Below, piece after piece: positions 33,466 through 41,731 of a DNA stretch of 64,000 nucleotides. Within the stretch, counting starts at the first letter, position 1. Every line of letters starts with the position of its first letter. Below the pieces are notes generated by a model. That model saw nothing but the letters and a program-made list of their open reading frames with translations, made no database searches and was not told the DNA's origin. Source of the DNA: Streptomyces rugosispiralis (lineage in GTDB: Bacteria; Actinomycetota; Actinomycetes; Streptomycetales; Streptomycetaceae); the NCBI RefSeq assembly GCF_024505145.1, contig NZ_JANIAA010000003.1, positions 124,001 to 188,000 on the forward strand, given 5' to 3'. A program made the position numbers and the translations under genes.

Positions 33466-34221
33466 GGCGAGCTGCTTGCCGCCCTCGCCCTCGTCCTTGA
33501 CGATCGTGCCCGCGGTGCGGGCCGGACGCTCGGTGGCGCCGTCCACGGCGGTCCAGGCGCCCTCGAGACCGACCTCGTCCGACTCGATCTCCAGGTCCTC
33601 CAGGTCCCAGGACTCCACCGGCTTCTTCTTCGCCGCCATGATGCCCTTGAACGACGGGTAGCGGGCCTCACCGGACTGGTCGGTCACCGACACCACCGCC
33701 GGAAGCCGCGCCTCCAGCCGCTCGGTCGCGGTGTCCCCGTCACGGCGCCCCTTCACGGTGCCGTCCTCGACCGACACCTCCGACAGCAGCGACACCTGCG
33801 GCACGCCGAGGCGCTCCGACAGCATCGCCGGAAGCACGCCCATGGTGCCGTCGGTGGAGGCCATCCCGCAGACCACCAGGTCGTAGCCGGTCTTCTCGAT
33901 GGCCTTGGCCAGCACCAGCGAGGTGCCCAGCGCGTCGGTGCCGTGCAGATCGTCGTCCTCGACGTGCACGGCCTTGTCCGCGCCCATCGACAGCGCCTTG
34001 CGCAGCGCGTCCTTGGCGTCCTCCGGGCCGACGGTCAGGACGGTGATCTCGGCGTCATCGGCCTCGTCGGCGATCTGCAGGGCCTGCTCGACCGCGTACT
34101 CGTCCAGCTCCGAGAGCAGGCCGTCCACGTCGTCGCGATCGACGGTCAGGTCTTCGGCGAAGTGCCGGTCGCCGGTGGCGTCGGGCACGTACTTAACACA
34201 GACAACGATCCTCAAGCTCAC
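33436..34221 (-). CDS. etfB: Electron transfer flavoprotein subunit beta
   Basis: 261 residues. It begins V-V-C-V-K-Y-V-P-D and has the AMP-binding/signature region G-M-A-S-T-D-G-T-M-G-V-L-P and, near the C-terminus, A-K-K-K-P-V-E. It is the partner of EtfA in electron transfer from acyl-CoA dehydrogenases. The promoter region holds TACTGACGAGTAATA on this strand, shared with the DUF4442 promoter. ATG 34221 (AGGAGAGCC upstream) is the family start. The last ten codons are followed by a diverged in-frame duplicate with its own stop. Confidence 0.97.
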   Translation of the reverse strand: MSLRIVVCVKYVPDATGDRHFAEDLTVDRDDVDGLLSELDEYAVEQALQIADEADDAEITVLTVGPEDAKDALRKALSMGADKAVHVEDDDLHGTDALGTSLVLAKAIEKTGYDLVVCGMASTDGTMGVLPAMLSERLGVPQVSLLSEVSVEDGTVKGRRDGDTATERLEARLPAVVSVTDQSGEARYPSFKGIMAAKKKPVESWDLEDLEIESDEVGLEGAWTAVDGATERPARTAGTIVKDEGEGGKQLAAFLAERKFI

Positions 34222-34349
34222 GCCGGCTCTCCTACTGCATCGTCTCTACCGAGCTGCCTTGTTGCTGGCAGCATAGGCGCCTTCGGGGGCGGGACCCGGG
34301 CGGTACCGCGGGCGGTTTCCTGCCGGGCGGCCCATGCACCGCAGCAAAA

Positions 34350-34364
34350 TATTACTCGTCAGTA
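34350..34364 (-). promoter_or_regulatory. Operator/promoter motif of etfBA
   Basis: On the minus strand: TACTGACGAGTAATA, about 130 bases before etfB. It contains TACT-N4-AGTA (plus strand) and a TAATA -10-like box, and matches the DUF4442 promoter at 13 of 15 positions. Confidence 0.6.
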
Positions 34365-34484
34365 CACCCAGCTCATTCCCCGTACGCAACCCGCTTGAAC
34401 TGTGACCTTGCCAACGGCGTTGATCAATACGAGGTGTACATGCCAATCGGAGCGGCGCGGGCCGGCCGCGTAGCGCTCGGCGGC

Positions 34485-34991
34485 TCAGTCGCGGAGCGCG
34501 TTGAAGCGCCCCTGGTGGTACAGCAACGGACGGCCGGTCCCGGCCGCGCTACCCGTGGTGACCTCGCCGATCAGCACCCGGTGGTCCCCGGCTGGTATCC
34601 GGGCCACCACCCGGCACAGCAGCCACGCCAGCACCCCGTCGAGCACCGGCACGCCCTCCGGCCCCGAGCGCCAGCCGGTGGCCGGTCCGAAGCGGTCGGC
34701 ACCGCTGCGCGCGAAGGTCGCGGCCAGCTCCCGCTGGTGCTCGCCCAGAATGTGGACACCGACGTACTCGGCCTCGGAGAGCACGGGCCAGCTCGAGGAG
34801 CCGGTGCCCACGCCGAAGGAGAGCAGCGGCGGCTCGGCGGCCACGGAGGCGAGGGAGGTGGCGGTGAAGCCGACCGGGCGGGTGCCCTGGGCGGTGATCA
34901 CGGCGACGCCGGAGGCGTGCCGGCGGAAGACGGAGCGGAAGAGGTCGGACGTCGTCAGCGGGGACGTGCCGAGGTCGTGCGTCGCCGTCAT
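34485..34991 (-). CDS. Flavin reductase family protein
   Basis: 168 residues of the FMN-binding split-barrel flavin reductase family. F-R-S-V-F-R-R-H-A-S-G-V-A-V-I-T-A is followed by G-F-T-A-T-S-L-A-S-V, P-L-L-S-F-G-V-G and the typical H-I-L-G-E-H-Q-R-E-L-A. It would reduce FMN/FAD with NAD(P)H, usually for a partner monooxygenase; none is adjacent. ATG 34991 has GAAGGG upstream. The 194 bases between it and the thioredoxin gene hold a G-run (near 35020) and no other gene. Confidence 0.9.
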   Translation of the reverse strand: MTATHDLGTSPLTTSDLFRSVFRRHASGVAVITAQGTRPVGFTATSLASVAAEPPLLSFGVGTGSSSWPVLSEAEYVGVHILGEHQRELAATFARSGADRFGPATGWRSGPEGVPVLDGVLAWLLCRVVARIPAGDHRVLIGEVTTGSAAGTGRPLLYHQGRFNALRD

Positions 34992-35187
34992 GGAGTTGCC
35001 CTTCTGCGGGAGGTACGGGCGGGGGGGGTCGCGCTTGTCCTCGTTCGCTCACCCGCCCGGACACCGTGCGCCGGCGGTCCGCATCAGGTCCACGTGCACA
35101 CGTCCGTAAAGAAGGAGTCCAGGCCGCATGCCGTTCACCCTGACCACGCGGGGTGCGGACCGTCAAGTGGGGCCGGGGCGCGGAGGC

Positions 35188-35514
35188 TCACACGGCATCA
35201 CCCAGAGCGGCGATGACATCGGCCCGGCGCGGCGGCCCGGAGGCCCGCCGTACGACCCGCCCGGCCGCGTCGAGCACCAGCACGGTGGGGGTACGGGCGA
35301 TGTCCAGCGCCCTGACGAGCTCCAGCCGGGACTCGGCGTCGATCTCGATATGCGCCACCCCGTCCACCATCGCGGCCACCTCGGACAGCGTCCGCCGGGT
35401 GGCCCGGCAGGGCTGGCAGAAGGCGCTGGAGAACTGGACCAGCGTCGCCCGCTCCCCCAGCTCCGCGCCCAGCTCGGCGGCGCCCAGCCGCCGGCTTCCG
35501 TCGCCGTCTCGCAC
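35188..35514 (-). CDS. Thioredoxin-family protein
   Basis: 108 residues. V-Q-F-S-S-A-F-C-Q-P-C-R-A-T-R holds the active site CQPC (Cys33, Cys36), and the cis-Pro loop is R-T-P-T-V-L-V-L. It is a single thioredoxin domain without a signal peptide, so a cytoplasmic disulfide reductase or a dedicated partner is expected; the CQPC dipeptide differs from the CGPC of main thioredoxins. GTG 35514 follows GGGAGGAG at good spacing; an upstream start at 35652 is in frame but looks non-coding. It is divergent from the acyltransferase gene. Confidence 0.88.
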   Translation of the reverse strand: MRDGDGSRRLGAAELGAELGERATLVQFSSAFCQPCRATRRTLSEVAAMVDGVAHIEIDAESRLELVRALDIARTPTVLVLDAAGRVVRRASGPPRRADVIAALGDAV

Positions 35515-35730
35515 CTGTCTCCTCCCGGTCGGGCCTCCCTGGTGCAGCGTCCTGGGCGGCCCGGGGATTCCCCGGCGGCCACCCGACGTGATGAGGATCT
35601 CGCGACCGGGCCGTGCCGCGCGGTAGCACAAAGGGACGACATCGGGCACCATCTGCCAGAAGCCGGATACCTACGGCCGCGTAACTTCCGCCGGGAGAAC
35701 CCTCCCCAGGCATACGACGAAGGGTCCTCA

Positions 35731-36462
35731 ATGGCAGAGCTCGTCTACCCGCCGGTGATCGGGGTGGCCCGCACCATGTTCAAGGCGCTCGATCTGCGCT
35801 TCGACATCAAGGGCACCGAGAATGTCCCGCGGACGGGTGGCGCGGTTCTGGTGAGCAACCACATCGGCTATCTCGACTTCGTCTTCTGCGGGCTGACCGC
35901 CCGTCCGGCCAAGCGGCTGGTGCGGTTCATGGCCAAGGAGTCGGTCTTCCGGCACAAGGTCTCCGGGCCGCTGATGCGCGCGATGAAGCACATTCCGGTG
36001 GACCGGGCGGCGGGCATGGACGCGTACAAGCACGCCCTGCGGGCGCTGCGCTCCGGCGAGATCATCGGCGTCTTCCCGGAGGCGACGATCTCGCGGTCCT
36101 TCACCCTCAAGAACTTCAAGTCGGGCGCGGCCCGGCTGGCGCAGGAGGCGGGCGTCCCGCTGCTGCCCATGGCGCTGTGGGGCACGCAGCGGCTGTGGAC
36201 CAAGGGCCAGAAGCGGGCGCTGGGCCGCCATCACTACCCGATCACGATGCGGGTGGGCGAGCCGATGGAGGCCGACCCGACCGAGCCCTCGGACACCCTG
36301 ACCGAGCGGCTGCGCGGCCGGGTGCAGGAGCTGCTGGAGGCGGCGCAGCGGGCGTATCCGGTGCGGCCCAAGGGCCCGGACGACACCTGGTGGGTCCCGG
36401 CCCACCTGGGCGGCACCGCTCCCACCCCGGCCGAGGCGCTGGCCCTGGACCGGGGCCGCTAG
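35731..36462 (+). CDS. Lysophospholipid acyltransferase (PlsC-like)
   Basis: 243 residues. The acyltransferase block I is S-N-H-I-G-Y-L-D (His44, Asp49); the acyl-acceptor region is F-P-E-A-T-I-S (block III); and a third block has L-P-M-A-L-W-G. These match 1-acyl-glycerol-3-phosphate acyltransferases, which add the second acyl chain in phospholipid synthesis, though some members act on other acceptors. ATG 35731 follows GAAGGGTCCTCA. It stands alone, ending at the hairpin shared with the threonine aldolase gene. Confidence 0.92.
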   Translation: MAELVYPPVIGVARTMFKALDLRFDIKGTENVPRTGGAVLVSNHIGYLDFVFCGLTARPAKRLVRFMAKESVFRHKVSGPLMRAMKHIPVDRAAGMDAYKHALRALRSGEIIGVFPEATISRSFTLKNFKSGAARLAQEAGVPLLPMALWGTQRLWTKGQKRALGRHHYPITMRVGEPMEADPTEPSDTLTERLRGRVQELLEAAQRAYPVRPKGPDDTWWVPAHLGGTAPTPAEALALDRGR

Positions 36463-36476
36463 GACGGAAGACCGCG

Positions 36477-36498
36477 GGGCGGGCCGTGCGGCCCGCCC
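36477..36498. terminator. Bidirectional hairpin terminator
   Basis: A 9-bp perfect stem GGGCGGGCC / GGCCCGCCC with a 4-nt loop, between the convergent acyltransferase and threonine aldolase genes. Confidence 0.85.
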
Positions 36499-36516
36499 GA
36501 ACACTCGGCGGACGGC

Positions 36517-37578
36517 CTACCGGCCCATCTCCTCCTTGAGGGCCGTGATGAAGCCGTCCACGTCCTCCTCCGTGGTGTCGAAGGAGCACATCCAGCGCAC
36601 ATCGCCCGCGGCCTCGTCCCAGAAGTAGAAGCGGTAGCGCTTCTGGAGGCGTTCGCTCACCTCGTGTGGCAGCCGGGCGAAGACCGCGTTGGCCTGGACC
36701 GGGTGGAGGATCTTCACCCCGTCCACCGAGCGCACGCCGTCCGCCAGCCGCTGGGCCATGGTGTTGGCGTGGCGGGCGTTGCGCAGCCACAGGTCGCGGG
36801 CGAGCAGGGCCTCCAGCTGGACGGAGATGAACCGCATCTTGGACGCCAGCTGCATGGACAGCTTGCGCAAATGCTTCATGGCGCCCACCGCGTCCGGGTC
36901 GAGGACGACCACGGCCTCGCCGAAGAGCATCCCGTTCTTGGTGCCGCCGAACGACAGGACGTCGACGCCCGCCGCGTTGGTGAACGCGCGCATCGGCACG
37001 TCCAGGGACGCGGCCGCGTTGGCTATCCGGGCGCCGTCGAGGTGGACCTTCATCCCGCGCTCGTGCGCGTGGTCGCAGATCGCGCGGATCTCGTCCACCG
37101 TGTAGACGGTGCCGAGCTCGGTGTTCTGGGCGATCGAGACCACCTGCGGCATCGCCCGGTGCTCATCCTCCCAGCCCCACGCCTGGCGGTCGATGAGCTC
37201 GGGGGTGAGCTTGCCGTCCTCGGTGGGGACGGTGAGCAGCTTCAGCCCGCCGACGCGCTCGGGCGCCCCGCACTCGTCCACGTTGATATGGGCGGACTCG
37301 GCGCAGATGACCGCGCCCCAGCGGTCGGTGAGGGCCTGGAGGGCGACCACGTTGGAGCCGGTGCCGTTGAAGACCGGGAACGCCTGTGCGTGCGGGCCGA
37401 AGTGGCTGCGCATGACGAACTGCAGATGCGCGGTGTAGTCGTCCTCGCCGTAGGAGACCTGATGGCCTCCGTCGGCGAGGGCGAGCGCGGCGAGGATCTC
37501 CGGGTGGGTGCCGGCGTAGTTGTCGCTGGCGAAGCCGCGTACCTCGGGGTCGTGGTGGCGGCGGGCGTCGGTCCTCAC
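36517..37578 (-). CDS. Low-specificity L-threonine aldolase
   Basis: 353 residues of the fold-type I PLP family. The PLP-lysine is in S-F-G-G-T-K-N-G-M. The N-terminal motif is F-A-S-D-N-Y-A-G-T-H-P-E, and an H-L-D-G-A-R-I-A-N loop is present. It cleaves L-threonine or beta-hydroxy amino acids to glycine and an aldehyde. GTG 37578 overlaps the SDR stop (GTGA), so it is translated from the SDR operon. The operon DUF6421-SDR-aldolase recurs in Streptomyces (family knowledge) but its pathway is unknown. Confidence 0.9.
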   Translation of the reverse strand: MRTDARRHHDPEVRGFASDNYAGTHPEILAALALADGGHQVSYGEDDYTAHLQFVMRSHFGPHAQAFPVFNGTGSNVVALQALTDRWGAVICAESAHINVDECGAPERVGGLKLLTVPTEDGKLTPELIDRQAWGWEDEHRAMPQVVSIAQNTELGTVYTVDEIRAICDHAHERGMKVHLDGARIANAAASLDVPMRAFTNAAGVDVLSFGGTKNGMLFGEAVVVLDPDAVGAMKHLRKLSMQLASKMRFISVQLEALLARDLWLRNARHANTMAQRLADGVRSVDGVKILHPVQANAVFARLPHEVSERLQKRYRFYFWDEAAGDVRWMCSFDTTEEDVDGFITALKEEMGR

Positions 37579-38357
37579 GGCTTGGGGGTCAGCCACTGGC
37601 GGGTTCCGTTCACTTCCTGGGCGGGCCGGTCCCAGAGTCCGGTGATGGCCTCGGCCAGCTCCTTGACGTCCGTGAAGCCCGCGAACTTCGCGTTGGGGCG
37701 CTCCGCCCGCATGGCGTCGTGCACCAGCGCCTTGACCACCAGGATGGCAGCGGCCGCCGACGGACCGCCCTCGCCCCCCAGTTTGTGGAAGGAGTCGGCG
37801 AGCGCGAGCGTCCAGGCCTCGGCGGCGGCCTTGGCGGCGGCGTACGCGGCGTTGCCCGCGGTGGGCTTGGACGCGCCCGCCGCGCTGATCAGCACATAGC
37901 GGCCCTTGCCGCTGCGCAGCAGGGCGTCGTGGAAGGCGAGGGAGGTGTGCTGGGCGGTGCGGATCAGCAGATTGTGCAGGGTGTCCCAGTCGGCGAGCGG
38001 GGCGTCGGCGAAGGTCTTGCCGCCGCGCCAGCCGCCGACCAGGTGGATCAGCCCGTCGACCCGGCCGAACTCCTTCTCGGTGCGGTCGGCCCAGGCGCGG
38101 GCCGCGTCGAGGTCGAGCAGGTCGACCGTCTCGCCGGTGACGCTGGCGCCGCCGTGGGCGTAGCGCGCCGCGTCCACGACCTCGGCCAGCCGGACCGGGT
38201 CGGCGTCGGAGGCGATGACGGTGGCGCCCGCCTCGGCGAGGCGGAGCACCGCGGCCCGGCCCGCCGGGCCGGCCGCGCCGGCCACCGCCACCACCGCACC
38301 GTCCAGCGGCCGCTCGCCCGGCTCGTTCGGGCTCGGGCTCGATGTCGGTGTGGTCAT
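37575..38357 (-). CDS. SDR family oxidoreductase
   Basis: 260 residues. The NAD(P) Rossmann motif is degenerate (V-A-V-A-G-A-A-G-P-A-G-R-A). N-A-A-Y-A-A-A-K-A-A-A-E places Tyr and Lys in the YxxxK catalytic motif, with the serine in L-I-S-A-A-G. It is likely an NAD(P)-dependent alcohol/ketone oxidoreductase. ATG 38357 has a strong GAGGAGG; ATG 38414 overlaps the DUF6421 stop (ATGA) and would add 19 residues. It is the middle gene of the DUF6421-SDR-aldolase operon. Confidence 0.88.
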   Translation of the reverse strand: MTTPTSSPSPNEPGERPLDGAVVAVAGAAGPAGRAAVLRLAEAGATVIASDADPVRLAEVVDAARYAHGGASVTGETVDLLDLDAARAWADRTEKEFGRVDGLIHLVGGWRGGKTFADAPLADWDTLHNLLIRTAQHTSLAFHDALLRSGKGRYVLISAAGASKPTAGNAAYAAAKAAAEAWTLALADSFHKLGGEGGPSAAAAILVVKALVHDAMRAERPNAKFAGFTDVKELAEAITGLWDRPAQEVNGTRQWLTPKP

Positions 38358-38410
38358 GCTCGCCGCCTCCTCGTCCTGCCCCGCCCGGGGGCTGTGCGCC
38401 GCCGCGGTGG

Positions 38411-39808
38411 TCATGCCGCCGCCGGTAGCTCGCTGTCGGCCGTGATGCCCTTGGTGGAGGCGACCACGTTTCGCAGCTTCTTCCCAAGCGCCTCGTAGAA
38501 CATGCTCAGCGGAAACTCGTCGGGGAGCACGTCGTCGACGAGTTTGCGCGGCGGCTGGCTCAGGTCCAGGGCTTCGGGGCCCTTGGCCCAGACCGAGCCG
38601 GGGTGCGGGGCGAGATAGGTCGACACCAGCTCGTACGCCTTGAACCAGTGGACGAGCTTGGGGCGGTCGATGCCGTCCCGGTAGAGCTTCTCGATCTCGC
38701 CGCACAGCTGGTTGGTGACCTGCGAGGCGCGGGACCAGTCGATGTGCAGGGTGTTGTCCGTCCAGCGTACGACGTCGTGCTGGTGGAGGTAGGCGAAGAG
38801 CAACTGGCCGCCGAGCCCGTCGTAGTTGCGGACCCGCGCGCCGGTGACCGGGAACCGGAACATCCGGTCGAAGATCACGGCGTACTGGACGTCACGGCCC
38901 TGGGCGACGCCCTCGGCGTCCAGCTTCACGGCCTCCTTGAAGGCGGTGAGGTCGCAGCGCAGCTCCTCAAGACCGTACATCCAGAACGGCTGCCGCTGCT
39001 TGATCATGAAGGGGTCGAACGGCAGGTCGCCATGGCTGTGGGTGCGGTCGTGGACCATGTCCCACAGGGCGAACGCCTCCTGGCAGCGGCGCTGGTCGGC
39101 GAGCATGTCCCGGATGTCGTCGGGGAGTTCGATCCCCAGGGCCCGGACGGCGGCCTCGCTGACCCGGCGGAACCGGGCCGCCTCGCGGTCGCAGAAGATG
39201 CCGCCCCAGCTGAACCGCTCGGGGGCCTCGCGGACGGCGATGGTCTCCGGGAAGAGCACCGCGGAGTTGGTGTCGTAGCCGGAGGTGAAGTCCTCGAAGG
39301 CCAGTCCGCAGTAGAGCGGGTTGTCATAGCGGGTGCGCTCCAGCTCGGCCAGCCAGTCCGGCCAGACCATGCGCAGCACCACGGCTTCCAGATTGCGGTC
39401 CGGGTTGCCGTTCTGCGTGTACATGGGGAAGACCACGAGGTGCTGGAGGCCGTCGGCGCGTGTGCGGGCGGGCTGGAAGGCCAGCAGCGAGTCGAGGAAG
39501 TCGGGGACCCCGAATCCCTCCTCGGTCCAGCGGCGCAGATCCGCGACGGCCGCCCGGTGGTAGTCGGCGTCGTGCGGCAGCAGCGGGGCGATCTCCTCGA
39601 TGGCCCCGATCACCTGGGCGACGGTCGCCGCGGCGGTCTCCCGAGTGGGTGCGCCCTCGGCGTCGAAGTCGATGGAACCGTCCTTGGACTGCCACCGGCG
39701 AAACGTTTCGACAGCGTTCTTGAGAGTTGGCCAGGCCGGATGGTCGACCACACGCTCTGCGGGCAGAACGACACCCTCACCTATCGCAGACGAAAGGATT
39801 TCCGTCAT
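38411..39808 (-). CDS. DUF6421 family protein
   Basis: 465 residues, soluble, no signal. It is recognisable as DUF6421 by its overall sequence, including F-P-M-Y-T-Q-N-G-N-P-D-R-N, G-Y-D-T-N-S-A-V-L-F-P-E-T and H-D-R-T-H-S-H-G-D-L-P-F-D. The clusters of conserved Asp, His and Arg suggest an enzyme with bound metal or phosphate, but no reaction is known. ATG 39808 with AAGGAG five bases upstream is used (ATG 39814 nearby). It is the first gene of a three-gene operon with an SDR oxidoreductase and a threonine aldolase, the best clue to its role. Confidence 0.85.
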   Translation of the reverse strand: MTEILSSAIGEGVVLPAERVVDHPAWPTLKNAVETFRRWQSKDGSIDFDAEGAPTRETAAATVAQVIGAIEEIAPLLPHDADYHRAAVADLRRWTEEGFGVPDFLDSLLAFQPARTRADGLQHLVVFPMYTQNGNPDRNLEAVVLRMVWPDWLAELERTRYDNPLYCGLAFEDFTSGYDTNSAVLFPETIAVREAPERFSWGGIFCDREAARFRRVSEAAVRALGIELPDDIRDMLADQRRCQEAFALWDMVHDRTHSHGDLPFDPFMIKQRQPFWMYGLEELRCDLTAFKEAVKLDAEGVAQGRDVQYAVIFDRMFRFPVTGARVRNYDGLGGQLLFAYLHQHDVVRWTDNTLHIDWSRASQVTNQLCGEIEKLYRDGIDRPKLVHWFKAYELVSTYLAPHPGSVWAKGPEALDLSQPPRKLVDDVLPDEFPLSMFYEALGKKLRNVVASTKGITADSELPAAA

Positions 39809-40116
39809 GGCCACTCCTTAACCGAAGAAACTCGCGTATGACCACCGTATCCATGGACGCTCCCTCGCTCAAGCGGCGGTACGGGAAATCATCCTGCGTC
39901 ACACCCGCACCACCGCAGTTTTTCCTGCCCCCATCGGCTCGACTCATGCCACGGCCCCGCTTGAACGGTCCTGTCATGAGCGGCCGGTATGGTGTGCGCC
40001 GGTCCGGGCGGCCCGTCCGCCGCGTGCCGATGAATCAGCCATCCCACTGCCTCCCCCGACCCGACGCAGACGACCCGACGAAGGCCGTCGAGGGCCGTCA
40101 GAAGAGCGAGACAGCG
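39809..40116. other. 308-nt divergent gap upstream of the GDPD gene
   Basis: No gene or conserved RNA is visible. It must hold the promoters for DUF6421 (minus) and GDPD (plus). The plus-strand frame of GDPD stays open through it, with ATGs at 39838 and 40030, so a longer GDPD cannot be excluded. Confidence 0.5.
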
Positions 40117-40800
40117 TTGACTTTTCTCACCATCGGACACCGCGGAGTGATGGGTGTCGAGCCGGAGAACACCCTGCGGTCCTTCGTCCGCGCCGAGCAC
40201 GAGGGCATGGACGTCATCGAACTGGACCTGCACCTCAGCAAGGACGGCGCGCTCGTGGTGATGCACGACGCGGACGTCGACCGCACCACCGACGGCAAGG
40301 GCCCGATCAGCGACTTCACCCTCGCGGAGCTGCGTGAGCTGGACGCCGGGGAGGGTGAGCGGATCCCGGTCTTCGAGGAGGTCGTGGACGCCGTGGCGGC
40401 GCCGCTCCAGGCCGAGATCAAGGACACGGCGGCCGCCCGGGCGCTGGCCGAGGTGCTGACCCGCCGCGATCTGCTGGGCCGGGTGGACATCCTGTCCTTC
40501 CACGACGAGGCGCTCGCGGAGATCCGCACCCTGCTCCCGACCGCCCGCACCGCCCTGGTGGCCAGCCGCTACGGCCTCGATGTGATCGACCGGGCGCATG
40601 CCATCGGCGCCGGGATGCTGGTGCTCAACATCCGCAGGCTGACCCTGGAGCTGGTGGAGAAGGCGCACGCCGACGACCTCAAGGTCATCGCGTGGACCGT
40701 GAACACCCCCGACCAGCTGAAGCTGGTCCGCGGCCTCCGCCTGGACGGCGCCACGACCGACTTCCCGGAGATCCGGCGGGCGGCGCGCTTCACGGCGTGA
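40117..40800 (+). CDS. Glycerophosphodiester phosphodiesterase
   Basis: 227 residues with the GDPD motifs: G-H-R-G-V-M-G-V-E-P-E-N-T, E-L-D-L-H-L-S-K-D-G and V-V-M-H-D-A-D-V-D-R-T. The metal-binding Glu and Asp and the catalytic His pair are all present, and no signal peptide is seen, so it probably acts in the cytoplasm on glycerophosphodiesters. TTG 40117 matches the usual start of the family; ATG 40030 is in frame and would add 29 residues. It is convergent with the GNAT gene. Confidence 0.88.
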   Translation: MTFLTIGHRGVMGVEPENTLRSFVRAEHEGMDVIELDLHLSKDGALVVMHDADVDRTTDGKGPISDFTLAELRELDAGEGERIPVFEEVVDAVAAPLQAEIKDTAAARALAEVLTRRDLLGRVDILSFHDEALAEIRTLLPTARTALVASRYGLDVIDRAHAIGAGMLVLNIRRLTLELVEKAHADDLKVIAWTVNTPDQLKLVRGLRLDGATTDFPEIRRAARFTA

Positions 40801-40842
40801 CGCACGCGCGGACATCCATCACCCGTACGGCGTAACGCGGCG

Positions 40843-40870
40843 CTCTGAGGGTCCGTGAGGGCCCTCGGAG
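40843..40870. terminator. Imperfect hairpin between GDPD and GNAT genes
   Basis: CTCTGAGGG / CCCTCGGAG with one mismatch and a 10-nt loop. The convergent position supports a terminator. Confidence 0.5.
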
Positions 40871-40904
40871 ACGTTCGGGGGCGTTGTTCGGGGGCGTTCG
40901 GCGG

Positions 40905-40922
40905 GACTCAGTCGACTCAGTC
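40905..40922 (-). repeat. 9-nt in-frame duplication at the GNAT stop
   Basis: GACTCAGTC occurs twice in tandem on the plus strand. In the gene frame it reads Leu-Asp-stop then Val-Asp-stop, so the stop is repeated three codons later. Confidence 0.75.
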
Positions 40923-41477
40923 GAGGGGCTTGATCAGCAGCTCGAACTCGAGGTCGGCGCGGCGCGGCACGCCGAAGCGCTCTTCGCCGTACGGGAACGG
41001 GGTCATCCGGCCGGTACGGGCGTAGCCGCGCCGCTCGTACCAGGCGATCAGCTCCTCGCGGGCGGAGATCACCGTCATATGCATCTCCTTGGCACCCCAC
41101 TCCGCCCGCGCGAACCGCTCGGCCTCGGCGATGATCACCTTGCCCAGGCCCCCGCCCTGGAGCGCGGGCCGGACCGCGAACATGCCGAAGTAGGTGTGGT
41201 CACCGCGGTGCTCGAGCTGGCAGCAGGCGATCAGCTCACCGTTCCGCTCGACGATCATCATCCGGCCGTTCTCGGCCCCCACCACCTCCGCGACGCCCTC
41301 CGGATCGGTGCGCTGTCCGTCCAGGATGTCCGCTTCCGTGGTCCATCCGGCGCGGCTGGCGTCCCCGCGGTAGGCCGACTCGACCAGGGCCACCAGTCCG
41401 TCCACATCGGCCTCGGTGGCCGTGCGGAAGGTGAGGGGGTCGGTGGCTGCTCGTACGGTGGCGTCCGCGGTGTCCAT
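40917..41477 (-). CDS. GNAT family N-acetyltransferase
   Basis: 186 residues of the GCN5-related fold. The acetyl-CoA binding motif is P-A-L-Q-G-G-G-L-G-K-V-I-I (motif A), followed by E-M-H-M-T-V-I-S and W-Y-E-R-R-G-Y-A-R-T-G (motif B). The acceptor is unknown. ATG 41477 follows GAAGGGAACC. Just upstream of its start is a 19-nt minisatellite, so its promoter must lie within or next to repeats. Confidence 0.87.
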   Translation of the reverse strand: MDTADATVRAATDPLTFRTATEADVDGLVALVESAYRGDASRAGWTTEADILDGQRTDPEGVAEVVGAENGRMMIVERNGELIACCQLEHRGDHTYFGMFAVRPALQGGGLGKVIIAEAERFARAEWGAKEMHMTVISAREELIAWYERRGYARTGRMTPFPYGEERFGVPRRADLEFELLIKPLD

Positions 41478-41542
41478 GGCGTCGGCGGGGTTCCCTTCGG
41501 TGACGGTGTGGCGGCCGCTCGCCGGTGTGGGCCGGTGCGGTG

Positions 41543-41675
41543 GCCGGTGTGACGGCCGGTGGCCGGTGTGACGGCCGGTGGCCGGTGTGACGGCCGGTGG
41601 CCGGTGTGACGGCCGGTGGCCGGTGTGACGGCCGGTGGCCGGTGTGACGGCCGGTGGCCGGTGTGACGGCCGGTG
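41543..41675. repeat. 19-nt minisatellite, seven perfect copies
   Basis: GCCGGTGTGACGGCCGGTG repeated without change at 41543, 41562, 41581, 41600, 41619, 41638 and 41657. The unit contains the inverted pair CACCGGC / GCCGGTG. It lies between the divergent GNAT and VOC genes. Confidence 0.97.
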
Positions 41676-41691
41676 GCGGCAAATAGACCTT

Positions 41692-41715
41692 AACCTGCCC
41701 CGAAGGGGTCAGGTT
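41692..41715 (+). promoter_or_regulatory. Inverted repeat before the VOC gene
   Basis: AACCTG-CCCC-GAA-GGGG-T-CAGGTT: two nested perfect arms with one extra base, 16 bases upstream of ATG 41732. It could be an operator or a leader hairpin. Confidence 0.5.
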
Positions 41716-41731
41716 GCGTAGGGTCGCGGGC

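Noticed and set aside
32230..34398. A 722-codon plus-strand frame over etfBA
   Set aside because: Antisense to etfA and etfB, whose signatures are unmistakable.
41543..41675. CRISPR or REP element
   Set aside because: Seven identical 19-nt units without spacers; a minisatellite fits better.
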